Below are positions 1-8,696 of a DNA stretch of 64,000 nucleotides, in pieces. Location of the stretch: contig CM034402.1 of the NCBI GenBank assembly GCA_019925095.2, positions 11,605,501-11,669,500 of the forward strand, given 5' to 3'. The position numbers and the translations under genes are program-made. Source of the DNA: Dendrolimus kikuchii. Lineage: Eukaryota; Arthropoda; Insecta; Lepidoptera; Lasiocampidae. Each line of letters begins with the position of its first letter. Positions within the stretch are counted from its first letter, which is position 1. The notes under the pieces are model-generated. The model made no database searches and had not been told where the DNA came from. It was given only the letters and a program-made list of their open reading frames with translations.

Positions 1-160
1 TAAAAACGAACTTTTTGTTATTTACTACGGTCTGGAAGTCTGGGATTGGCCCCAAAGTGGTCCGTCGTATTATCCATAAAACAAGCGTAACTTGCTTGTT
101 TTATGGATAGAACGGGGGTATGCAATGTGTGTGCTTGTCTGCCGATTTATTTATATATGT
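1..160 (+). repeat. SINE-2 copy 1, 3' part, cut by window edge
   Basis: This matches the body and tail of the SINE at 11070-11310: the same order of ATTTACTA, CCCCA, AGTGGTCCG-like, GTAACTTGCTT and TGTCTGCCGATTATT-like blocks. The tRNA-like head would lie left of the window. The middle has become a perfect palindrome (71-86 with 94-109). Confidence 0.65.
71..109. repeat. Perfect 16-bp inverted repeat, 7-nt loop
   Basis: Arms 71-86 and 94-109 are exact reverse complements around GTAACTT. It lies inside SINE-2. The other copies at 11220-11290 and 19800-19850 are only loosely self-complementary here. Confidence 0.9.
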
Positions 161-262
161 TTTCAATATTATTCTAACACCTCAAAAAGCAATTATATCT
201 AGAACTTTTACAGGGCGATTGCCATCCTTAGTGCTCTTTCCCTCTATTATTATGTAATACTA

Positions 263-326
263 GCTAGCACTATGTATTAAGAGTGAATAAGCGAATACTT
301 ATTCACTTTTAATACATAGTGCTAGC
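263..326. repeat. 29-bp inverted repeat, 6-nt loop
   Basis: Arms 263-291 and 298-326 match with one mismatch around the spacer CGAATA. Both outer ends read GCTAGC. It is not part of a repeat family I recognise here. Confidence 0.9.
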
Positions 327-391
327 TCAGATACTTTATGCACCTAAACGAGTGTCATGTAGGTATATATCGCTATATAATTATCAAAGAG

Positions 392-493
392 GCAAGTGAG
401 GTGTGTAAGAATAAGCCTAAATGGCACTCTGTTGTTCGTGCCTACCCCGCAAGGGAGCTGGCGTGAAGTTATGTATGTATGTATGTATGTATG
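392..493 (+). mobile_element. LINE-B copy 1, 5'-truncated 3' end
   Basis: It matches the last ~100 bases of the LINE at 59285-60257, including the codons for the ...AYPARELA end and the TATG-repeat tail. A 14-bp direct repeat (TAATTATCAAAGAG) flanks it at 378-391 and 494-507. The 5' junction shows microhomology: the target CAAAGAG resembles the element's own CAAAGAGGCAAG. Confidence 0.85.
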
Positions 494-507
494 TAATTAT
501 CAAAGAG

Positions 508-1620
508 CACACATACACGCAGTAACTTAAACACACACAAAAAAATATTCGAAGTGTAATGTTATAATAATTATATCGTGAATATTATGTCGGTTCGCCG
601 CGATATTGGTTAGTCCTAGTGTGGGAAACGAACGCTACAGCCATTTTTGCATGTACATATTATACCGTTGCAAATAAACTATTTTGTATTGAGTATTGTA
701 TTTTAATATTAGTAGTATGTTGATTGCTGCGTCTGTGATTTTCAAAACTAATATTAATTTAATACTAGATTTAATTTAGAATATCTTAACCGAGAAAGTT
801 CTGTAAATTCAAAACGTACGACAGCCCTAGTTGCTAGGTAAAATTTATTCCTAGTTATCATTAGGCCGCCTTCATAAGGTTTATCGTCCTACGCACTGTG
901 ATAAACGGTGGCATTGTATTTATTACTGTGTTTTCCTCAGTTTCGTATCGTATAAAATTGTAGGATTTATTTTTGGGAATTTTCGTATAGATTGGGTTAT
1001 TTTATCGGGGTTATATCTCATGCTCTATCAACACTATTTTGATAACATGAAAATGTTTGGTGCAACAGAGAACGTATGCTAGACTAGAGGAGTATAGAAA
1101 GAAAAGGCATATATGGCACCAACGTCAAACAATTGGGAGTAGGTAAATAAAAGAAGAGAAGCTAACTAAACTATTACATTTAATATCAGAGTCAAATTGA
1201 AGTTCAGTGATTATATTTCATAGATAAAAACTTGGATAAAGGCAAGCTATCTCAGCTATTAGGTAGAAGAAGTTAGAGGCGCGTAAGATGGTTAAGAAAA
1301 TAACAATTATTTAATAAAATCATTCTAGTCTTATAAGATCCGTACCTTGAAATTTTATTCGAATTTTGAATTATTTAATGTAATTAGATTGTAAAACGAA
1401 TTTTGTTCAAAGTCGACAAAACCAACACTTTCGGATTATCAATATTAAAAATGAATAAATACTTTATTAGATAGAAAGTTAACGAGGACTAAACAGCATA
1501 AATACATATATAGGTATATTCTACTTTACAATGTATGCAAGTCACTGATTATTCATTTTGAAGACTTAAATTCCTACAGCGCTATAACATGTCGTTTGTA
1601 AAACCTGCCATAAAATTCTT
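508..1620. other. AT-rich stretch, nothing recognised
   Basis: I see no coding frame, RNA gene or match to the repeat families found elsewhere in the window. Confidence 0.5.
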
Positions 1621-1621
1621 C

Positions 1622-1740
1622 GGTGCAGGTAGGTCGGTGGTAACACCTCTAACGTTGCAAATGTTCATAAGTGACGGTAAGCATTATGCCTCAGGTGGGC
1701 CGTCAACCAGCTAGCTTTACTTCAGCTATAAAAAGTTACT
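1622..1740 (+). repeat. Degenerate LINE-A 3' tail
   Basis: It carries the tail pattern shared by LINE-A and SINE-A: GGTCGG, ACACCTCTAACGTTGCAAATG, then GTGGGCCGTC. It is strongly diverged and lacks the final A run. Confidence 0.55.
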
Positions 1741-1775
1741 GCCTTTACTCTTTAAGTTTTATAGTCTTTAGTATA

Positions 1776-2001
1776 CATACATACATACATAACTTCACGC
1801 CAGTTGCCTTGCGGGGTAGGCACGAACAACAGAGCGCCATTTAGGCCCATTCTTACACACCTCACTTGCTTCTTTGACATTCATAACTCTTGTCATGCAC
1901 GCTCGTCTGTTCTTAAGGCTCCTGATATCACCCTCCGCTAGTACACGATCAATTTGATCATGGAAGGTGTGTCGTGGCCTTCCACGACTTCTGCATCCAT
2001 G
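1776..2001 (-). mobile_element. LINE-B copy 2, 5'-truncated
   Basis: Minus-strand copy of the final ~225 bases of LINE-B, ending in CATA repeats at 1776-1790. An exact 13-bp duplication AGTCTTTAGTATA flanks it at 1763-1775 and 2002-2014, which fixes both ends. It codes for part of the GCRSRGRPRHTFHDQID region and the ARELA end. Confidence 0.9.
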
Positions 2002-2144
2002 AGTCTTTAGTATAATTTAGTATTATACAGATTTTATATATACATAGCATATTGTATACCGGGAAAGTGTCGTATTTTATTTTTAATAATATGTTATAAT
2101 TTTTTGGTTCAGTAACAATTGTAATGTCAATTATTAAAAAAATG

Positions 2145-2578
2145 TGTGTGTATGCAGTTCACACGCAGTAGAAGTGAAAATTCAGAGAATATACTCACAG
2201 ATAATTATTTTCTAACTTTTATTAATATAAATATTCCTTTCCGTCAATATATTACACCTCAAAATAAACTTCTTAAGTATCACTTTCAAGTTTTTACTGT
2301 TTTAGTCTAAAAAATATTATAATCATTTTTATTTCGGTCCAAATTGGGCCTATGTTTAATCATCAGTCTTATTGACTCTCTAATCTGTGCTGTATGATGT
2401 AAAACTCGTATCTCGTTCTCTCGGAGGCTTAATCCTATAGTATCTATCTAATCCTATATATCCTATAATATAGATTTATGTTTATCTCTTTTTAGTATTG
2501 CTTTTTATATTCATCGAGTTTCGAAACACAAAGATTCTAAAGAAGTTTCACTTCAATAATAAATATGATTAAAGATAA
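2145..2578 (+). repeat. Dispersed repeat G, copy 1
   Basis: It is collinear with 31258-31718. Shared blocks are GTGTGTATGCAGTT, CAGTAGAAGTGAAA, ACTCACAGA, TAACTTTTATTAATATAAATAT and, at the right end, AAAGAAGTTTCACTTCAA. The two ends are partly inverted copies of each other (AGAAGTGAAA... and ...TTTCACTTC), as in a non-autonomous DNA element. Confidence 0.6.
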
Positions 2579-3404
2579 GCTTGCACATTATATTAAAAAG
2601 ACAAAAAAAGAAAAACTATCGTTAGCTAACAAGAAATACTTTAACCTAACATTTGTTGTTACTAAGCTGTGTTAAAATATAATATATATAATATAATATA
2701 ATATAATAATATATAATTAGACTTATTTAATTTGTAGATAAACAAACAGTTGAAGACATATGCACTATCACCTGGTTATACCAAGAGCTAATCAGTCTTT
2801 CATTTTTCATACTTGGAAAGTACGCTTGAAGTTACCCAATTGACAGGGATGAAAACAGTACTTTTCGTCCCTGGGAAACGATTTTCCCTGGTAACTAAAC
2901 ATTTAAAACTTTGCGATCCATATCCGAACTTTTTATACGGACACTATTAAATCTCGGTATAAAATTGTAATGAAAACATTTTGTAACATAATTTTATACT
3001 TACAATTCATTTTTCACTAAATTATTATTTAATTTATATAAATTAATCAAATTATTTGCTATCATCAAAGACAAAAAAGATACTAGGTAGTAGAATGCAG
3101 ACACACAGAAAAATAAATTTATTTGACGTATCATATGTGACGTATCATATCATGTGACGTATTAAATGAGTTCATCAGCTTTAATGGATTTAACGCCTGA
3201 TTTTTTAGAGAAGTAGTGATTTGTTAATTAGTTTTCATTTACTTTCCTCATATTCGAAATGAAAAGCAGAAAGTTTACCTCGATTGAAAAATCCATTTAG
3301 ACACGAGATGGTTTGGCGCACGAGCGTAGCGAGGGGCTAATAGTTCGAGTGCCTAAATAGGCCACTTTCAACTCCTGTGTGACAATCTTCTATTATTACT
3401 GGCT
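2579..3404. other. AT-rich, no gene; TGACGTAT triplet
   Basis: No gene is visible. At 3124-3162 the octamer TGACGTAT occurs three times in about 40 bases. A short GC-richer patch at 3300-3360 is not assigned. Confidence 0.5.
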
Positions 3405-3415
3405 TAAAAGTACAT

Positions 3416-3729
3416 AACCAAGTCTTGGTAGCGTAATGGTTAGCGCACGTGTCCCAAACTCAAAAGGGCTCGGGTTCGATCCTGGCCGGAACGCATGCAC
3501 CACTTAGTCAGTTTTCTGATGTAATGTGCATATTGTTACATTTACCACATGCTAACAACGGAGAAGGAAAACATCGTGATGCAACCTGCACATCGAGATA
3601 ACCGATGTGTCAAACCTGCAAAGCCGCCTTGGACAAGCGTGGCGGGTATACTGTTCGTTCCCCCTATAATAAGAGACCCGAGCCCAGCCGTGGGACATTT
3701 ATGGGCTGATATTATATTATATTATTATA
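3416..3729 (+). mobile_element. SINE-1, full-length, tRNA-derived head
   Basis: A pol III type promoter is visible: A box TAGCGTAATGG at 3429-3439 and B box GGTTCGATCC at 3473-3482. The body runs to GGGCTGATATTATATTA, with a TATTA-rich tail. An 11-bp duplication TAAAAGTACAT flanks it at 3405-3415 and 3730-3740. Further copies are at 7690, 20690, 33605 and 50024. It is a SINE rather than a tRNA gene, because no full cloverleaf is present and it continues for ~240 more bases. Confidence 0.85.
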
Positions 3730-3740
3730 TAAAAGTACAT

Positions 3741-4265
3741 TATTTATTTATATAAAATTCTTTCACAGCCTTTTTTATTTTCTCTTAAATTAATTTATTT
3801 TCTTCCGTTACACCCAGATCACTCTAGTTTGATAAATTGTCATTGGACGTTTGTTCAGTTGCCAACTAAGCAGCGAGTTCATTGTTCCTACAAAGAAATG
3901 CTTTTGAAATCAATCATCTATTGACAGCTTCGGGATTGTAAGATATTTATTGTTTGTATTTTCGACTTATTTTCTTTGAATACTTCGATAATTATTATTC
4001 AGTCATTTTTTTTTGTTGTAATTGTAAAGATAAATTGAGATTTGTGTCATTTGTTAATACAGTATACTATCAAATTAACATACTCTGAGAAACTTTAACA
4101 TAATATTACTTTTAAATTGAGGACAATTTTGGTGAATTTTATGGCTTAATGCCGATTATTAGGTACACATTAGCAATGTATATAATTTCTAAGGTACTAA
4201 TGTAGTAATATAGTTTTATATCATGCAATAAGAGTACTAAAAATCATCCAGTGAAAAACGTTACT
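3741..4265. other. AT-rich, nothing recognised
   Basis: No gene and no match to the local repeat families. Confidence 0.5.
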
Positions 4266-4269
4266 TTAA

Positions 4270-5060
4270 AAAAATAGGTCAAATTCAAAAAAAAATATTC
4301 AAAATAAGTTCCACTGGAGAACGCTTTTTGAAGGTCATACATGTAAGTTAAAATATAATTTTTACTTCCTATTCTATGTACACCGCTTTGTAACGTGTTA
4401 ATGCTGTAAAGGAGAAGAAGCGGCAAGAAACTCCCCAGCAACACGTCTAGCTAAATATTGTTTTTCTTTATATTTCATATTCTATTTATATCTCAAATCC
4501 TTTTTTTATAAGTTTTGTACAGAAGTATGTTACAGAATTAGTTTTTGAAGAATCAATGGACTTGTAACAAGCAATGCATATTCAATAAGACCAAGACAAT
4601 AAAAGGAAAGAAAAATAATGTTATAGTTATAATAATGACATGACGTACTAAAATGTTATACTGCAATATGTCTCCATATATTCCTTATAAGCTTGGCAAG
4701 ATAAAAACGTTATACAAAATTTAGTATAAGAGGTTGGAGCGAGCTGCTATGTAAATGAATTTTTGTAATTTAAGTATTCTTCAATAGTGTAGTATCCCTT
4801 TTTTAGCAAGATGCTTTTTAATTTAGTTTTAAATTTAGTGAAAGGCAGATCTAACATTTCACTCGGAATCTTATTGAAGAAACGTATACCAACCCCCAAC
4901 AAAGAGGACAGTACTTTTTTTAATCTAAAAGATGGCAATATCAGTCTAATACAATGCCTGGTGTTGAAATTGTGAACATCCTTGTACTGCTTGTAGGCAT
5001 TCAAATTATTAGGAATATAAATTATATTATTAAAAATATATTGGCAGGCGACCACCATAA
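4270..5060 (-). mobile_element. LINE-D copy 1: reverse transcriptase tail plus 3' UTR
   Basis: The minus strand gives the C-terminal reverse transcriptase region (4747-5058), then a 3' UTR down to about 4270. The 3' part is collinear with 63010-63450, and its end also appears at 17575-17745 and 57865-58025. A common block is GTTCCACTGGAGAACG next to TACTTCCTATTCTATGTACA. It is 5'-truncated. Confidence 0.75.
4747..5058 (-). pseudogene. LINE-D reverse transcriptase C-terminal remnant
   Basis: A 103-residue open frame shows the pattern NTRH...LILPSFRLKK..SSLLGVGIRFFNKIP...FKTKLK..L..KGYYTIEEYL. This is typical of the region after the polymerase domain in insect jockey/CR1-type LINEs. The catalytic reverse transcriptase motifs are missing, so this is a truncated, non-functional piece. 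The first methionine is unlikely to be a true start. The LINE clade is not certain. It continues directly into the LINE-D 3' UTR on the left. Confidence 0.75.
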
Positions 5061-5097
5061 TACCTTTCCTATTTTTATTTATTATTATTTATATAAT

Positions 5098-5148
5098 TAC
5101 CGATTTCCTTAAAGCGTTCTCTAAGAGAACGCTTTAAGGAAATCGGTA
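5098..5148. repeat. Perfect 25-bp inverted repeat, 1-nt loop
   Basis: Arms 5098-5122 and 5124-5148 are exact reverse complements around a single A at 5123. It sits between the LINE-D remnant and the Harbinger-like left TIR. Confidence 0.92.
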
Positions 5149-5467
5149 TTGTCATTGTGCTCTATTAGGGTCAGTGCAGACAGAACGGAGCGCAGCGGAG
5201 AGGATTTTATTAACGCACTTGAAAATAAACTTTAAAATTACTACAATAAAGTGCATAAATGCTTGAACCTGACAAACGCGTCCTCGAAGATACGCGAGAA
5301 TCCCCGGGCGGCGTCGAGTCGGCGCCCGCGTCGTACGCGTACTTTCAGTGTTGTCACTGCGTTTAAAGAGGGATGACATCATTTTTTTAGATTTTGAATT
5401 CGAAATACCTACATAACGAATAATAAATATAACCATCATTATACATTTATACACTAAATGCAATAGT

Positions 5468-5652
5468 AAACGATATGACAGCTACCTGCTTTCACTTCCT
5501 TCAAAAATCACTTTGTTTCAAAACAGTCTATTCTGTACAGCGACTAAAATTTACAATAAATTACCACTGAAAATTAAGGAACTCAACATCAAAAGCTTTA
5601 AATTAAAATCAAGACAATTATTATTAAATAAAACATATTACACAATACATGT
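5468..5652 (+). pseudogene. Reverse transcriptase C-terminal remnant inside the Harbinger-like element
   Basis: An open frame reads RYDSYLLSLPSK, then ATKIYNKLPLKIKELN, FKLKSRQLLL and NKTYYTI. It has the same layout as the LINE-D tail at 4747-5058 but diverged sequence, so it is probably a related LINE family. No polymerase motif is present. The frame runs on past 5652 without family resemblance. It lies antisense to the Harbinger-like coding piece. Confidence 0.6.
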
Positions 5653-5664
5653 ATTAGATTCACC

Positions 5665-5832
5665 AAAACTACACTTTTCTTGCCAACATTCCCCGACCCA
5701 TGTTCTTCGTCTAACTTTCTGACGCCTTATTTTATTAACATGTTCTTCCATTTCTTCTTCTTCCGCCAAAAGCACAATTATAATCATATCCCAGTCCACC
5801 AACGTCGACGAACTTTCGCGACAAACTGGCAT
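5665..5832 (-). pseudogene. Harbinger-type transposase N-terminal fragment
   Basis: The minus-strand frame starting at 5832 contains a hydrophobic stretch then AEEEEMEEH, a basic run KIRRQKVRRRTWV and ECWQEKCSFGE. Insect Harbinger/HARBI1-like transposases commonly start with an acidic patch, then a basic RRR..WV block and a short segment ending near F/G. That likeness is from family knowledge. The DDE catalytic region is absent. Position just inside the right TIR, reading inwards, supports the call. Confidence 0.45.
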
Positions 5833-5952
5833 GTTTACTGTAGAGTGGTAACCCAGAACGGTTTACTCGCGCAAGCTCGAGCATACACGATCCGTAAAGA
5901 AAATGCCCGAGACCGCGCGGGGATTATTTGTTTCTGTCTGCACTGACCCTTA

Positions 5953-6355
5953 TACTGTCGTTCTATTATTGATTTTTTTTTAAACCGAATCAGTAAAAAA
6001 TTTAAGAGACCCTTATCAATACTTTAAATCTTTGATAAATTCATAGAGCATGGAAGTTTGCTGCACCGGTAGGGGCGCGGTGATTTTCTGTGCTCTGTGG
6101 GCAATTGTACAAAAGTCAGAAAACGAGACGAAACTGATCAGGCCCTTTAGAAAAGTGGTATTAGTACTAAACGAATAGAATACAAAATGTATGGGAATGA
6201 TATATTATACGCTAAGTATTATGTCATTCGCATACGTTTTCATTTAATTCCTTTAGCGCTAGTGCCTCTGGTCTACAGGGCTTGTGATGTTGTGTCTATG
6301 ATACCTAGAATTTAGAAAATTTTCAGAATTACAGTATTTATAGTACTTTACTTAC
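5953..6355. other. No gene seen
   Basis: AT-rich sequence with no coding frame or repeat match that I can support. Confidence 0.5.
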
Positions 6356-6358
6356 GTA

Positions 6359-6882
6359 AAGCTGGTGTCTAAATCGGTCCAAGCAGTACTTCACCCCGCG
6401 GGAACGACTTGCGCTCTACAAAGCGCAAATCAGATCGCATGTGGAATACTCCTCACATCTTTGGGCCGGGGCATCCTCTTACGTGCCCCGGCCGGTGCAG
6501 AGGGACGCAAAGACTCCGAAGGCTAAGCCCTTTGCGTATTCTACCGCCTGTACAACGGGGAGTGTCCCGAATAACTGTTTGATCTGGTTCCAACACCTCA
6601 CTTTTACAACCGCACTGCTCGCCAGTGAGAGGATGTTCATCCCCATTTTGTTGAACTTCCACGCTCAACCACGCAACGGTTCTCTAGAACATTCATTCCG
6701 CGTACAACAATGATCTGGAGGGAACTTTCCGACACGGTTTTCCCATTGCGCTACGACATAGGGTTTATTAAGAAGGGCATTATAAAATTTCTTAGAGGTC
6801 GGCAACGCGTTAGCGACATTCCTGATGTTGAAAACGTCCATAGGCCGTCTGCCTATTTGCCTACTTCAGGCATTAAAAAAAA
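6359..6882 (+). mobile_element. LINE-A 3' end (CR1-like)
   Basis: The reverse transcriptase tail reads RSKQYFTPRERLALYKAQIRS then HVEYSSHLWAGA. It closely parallels the minus-strand copy at 12430-13075, which has KAQVRPHMEYCSRFWARA. After frameshifts the end reads FIPRTTMIWRELSDTVFP and FIKKGIIKFLRGRQR. The 3' UTR at 6815-6882 has AAAACGTCCATAGG...GGCCGTCTGCC...CATTAAAAAA, the same tail as SINE-A. It is 5'-truncated and frameshifted. Confidence 0.75.
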
Positions 6883-6884
6883 CT

Positions 6885-7685
6885 TATTGCGCGATAAAAG
6901 TTTCCGTATTCTTCTTCTGTATTAATATAAAAATGTGAAGGTAAGTGTTTGGATATTTGTATCTTCCTTCTTTACAGCTTTTTTTTATACGCTACACTAT
7001 GGGATGTTGTAATAATACACAATGTGTTTTTTTTTCTCAAAATCATCCGATTTCTGACTAGGGTAGGTACCTAATAGATTTGTCAAAAATCCAATACATT
7101 TTATTTAGTTTTCATCAAAGTCGATCCGAGGACTATTTTAAATACTTTTCACTGTCTTATATTTATTTATTTTTCATCTTCGTCAAATAATATAATGGTT
7201 TGTGATATATTTATAATTTATACCATACTTAAAATAAATCTTAATAAAATTAAACTTATTTTAAGTAACTATTTCAGCTATCGAATTCGTTCAGAACATT
7301 AAAATGTTTTCGATTTTGTTCAGCAACAGTAGTTCGTGGTTCTAATAAGCTTGGACGTCTGCCCATTTCTAGACATTTTAGTGCACCGCTACTCCCAGAG
7401 GAGTTGTATATTCCCAGACAGACATTTTAACAAACAAAACCAAATCATTTGCGGTCCAATGCAAGAACTACAGGGTAAATATTTGATAGAAACATAGAAA
7501 ACAGGTTTATTTCTAGGACGAACATATATAGGTAAAATAACCATGTTTAAAGTAACAAAATAAATATAAATAAAGGCCAGACAATCGCAGACTATAGAGA
7601 CATTTTAATGTAAGTCCTAAAAATTGGATCAAACTCAGTATTACTCTTGCTTTGTTGAACCAACGCTGATCTTCCACTTGAGCCT
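6885..7685. other. AT-rich, nothing recognised
   Basis: No supported gene or repeat. Confidence 0.5.
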
Positions 7686-7689
7686 AGAG

Positions 7690-8003
7690 ATTTATAATAT
7701 GAGCCCATAAATGTCCCACTACCCAATAGTGGGTCGTTCGGGTCGGGTCTCCTATTATAGGAGGGAATGGACAGTATATCCGCCACGCTTATCCAAGGCG
7801 GCTTGGCAGGTTTGACACATCGGTTATCTTGATGTGCAGGTTACATCATCCATACCTTCGCCGTTGTTAGCACGTGGTAATTGTAACAATATGCACATTA
7901 GATCATAAAAGTCACTAAGTGGTGCATGCGTTTCGGCTAGGATCGAACCCGCGCCCTTTGAGTTTGGGACTCGTGCGCTAGCTATTACTCTACCACGACT
8001 TGA
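7690..8003 (-). mobile_element. SINE-1 copy 2
   Basis: A near full-length minus-strand copy. The B-box complement GGATCGAACCC is at about 7940 and the A-box complement near 7985. The tail end AATATGAGCCCATAAATGTCCC is at the left. It carries a small expansion around 7725-7760 compared with the 3416 copy. Confidence 0.8.
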
Positions 8004-8290
8004 GATTTGGTACAACACAATAAGAAGTACCCGATACACTTATTTTGTATGTACATTTTAACATCACTTTGAAAATTTATTTATATGACAATGTTTAATT
8101 TGTATACAAAGTAGATTCTGCCCACGGCTTCGCTCGCGTTTAAAAAGGAAATGCATGTTATGAAGTAGGCATGTTATAAGTCTTAGAAAAGTCACACTTA
8201 ATTTTTAATTCAAAGAGCCTATTGATTAATACCCGTAACGCCGTCTAGCGAAGCGAAGGTGGATTTAACCATGAGAGCAACACCTTAATA
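8004..8290. other. Flank with a decayed Helitron-like 3' end
   Basis: GCCCACGGCTTCGCTCGCG at about 8117 resembles the inverted 3' end of the Helitron-like elements (compare 51210-51245). The rest is unassigned. Confidence 0.35.
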
Positions 8291-8322
8291 TCCCTATTTA
8301 ATATTATAAATGCGAAAGTAAC

Positions 8323-8324
<2 letters not shown>

Positions 8325-8363
<39 letters not shown>
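8325..8363 (+). repeat. (TCTG)n microsatellite
   Basis: About nine perfect TCTG/CTGT units near the 5' end of the Helitron-like element. Confidence 0.95.
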
Positions 8364-8640
8364 TCCGTTTTCACGTAAAAACTACTGGACCGATTTGGCT
8401 GAAACTCAGTATATATATATTTTCGATGCCGAGAATGAACATAGGATACTTTTTATCCCGGAAAATGGGATAGTTTCCGGGATAAAAGTATATTTGTCTC
8501 TCTGTTTGTTATCCTTTTACGGAAAGACTTTTGGACCGATTTGGCTGATACTCGGTACATATGTAATTTGAATACCGAGGGTGGACATGGGGTATTTTTC
8601 ATCCCGGATAATGGGATAGATTTATGTAAAGATTATCCCA
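8364..8640 (+). repeat. Two tandem ~135-bp subunits of the Helitron-like element
   Basis: Both units contain a GACCGATTTGGCTGA core, a CTCGGTACAT or CTCAGTATAT block, GATGCCGAG/ATACCGAG, a 'gg(a)catgggg/aggatacttttt' block and ATCCCGGAAAATGGGATAG-like ends. The second unit starts near 8505. Confidence 0.75.
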
Positions 8641-8696
8641 AAAGTGGGACAGGCTTTGGTTGGTTTTGTGATTTGCCATTTTCATCATTTTGGTTA

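Larger units (their letters stand above)
5168..5949 (-). mobile_element. Harbinger-like DNA transposon, internally decayed
   Basis: Perfect 18-bp terminal inverted repeats lie at 5168-5185 and 5932-5949 and begin GGGTCAGTGCA. TTA is present on both outer sides (5165-5167 and 5950-5952 region), fitting the 3-bp TWA target duplication of PIF/Harbinger. The minus strand near the right end encodes a short piece resembling the transposase N-terminus. The centre contains a LINE-type reverse transcriptase tail on the plus strand, so the element is nested or chimeric. Confidence 0.65.

Noticed and set aside
3416..3490. tRNA gene
   Set aside because: A and B boxes are present, but no complete cloverleaf, and the sequence continues as a dispersed SINE with other copies and a target duplication.
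5152..5463. 103-codon minus-strand gene
   Set aside because: It lies in the left arm of the Harbinger-like element and crosses its TIR; no recognisable protein.
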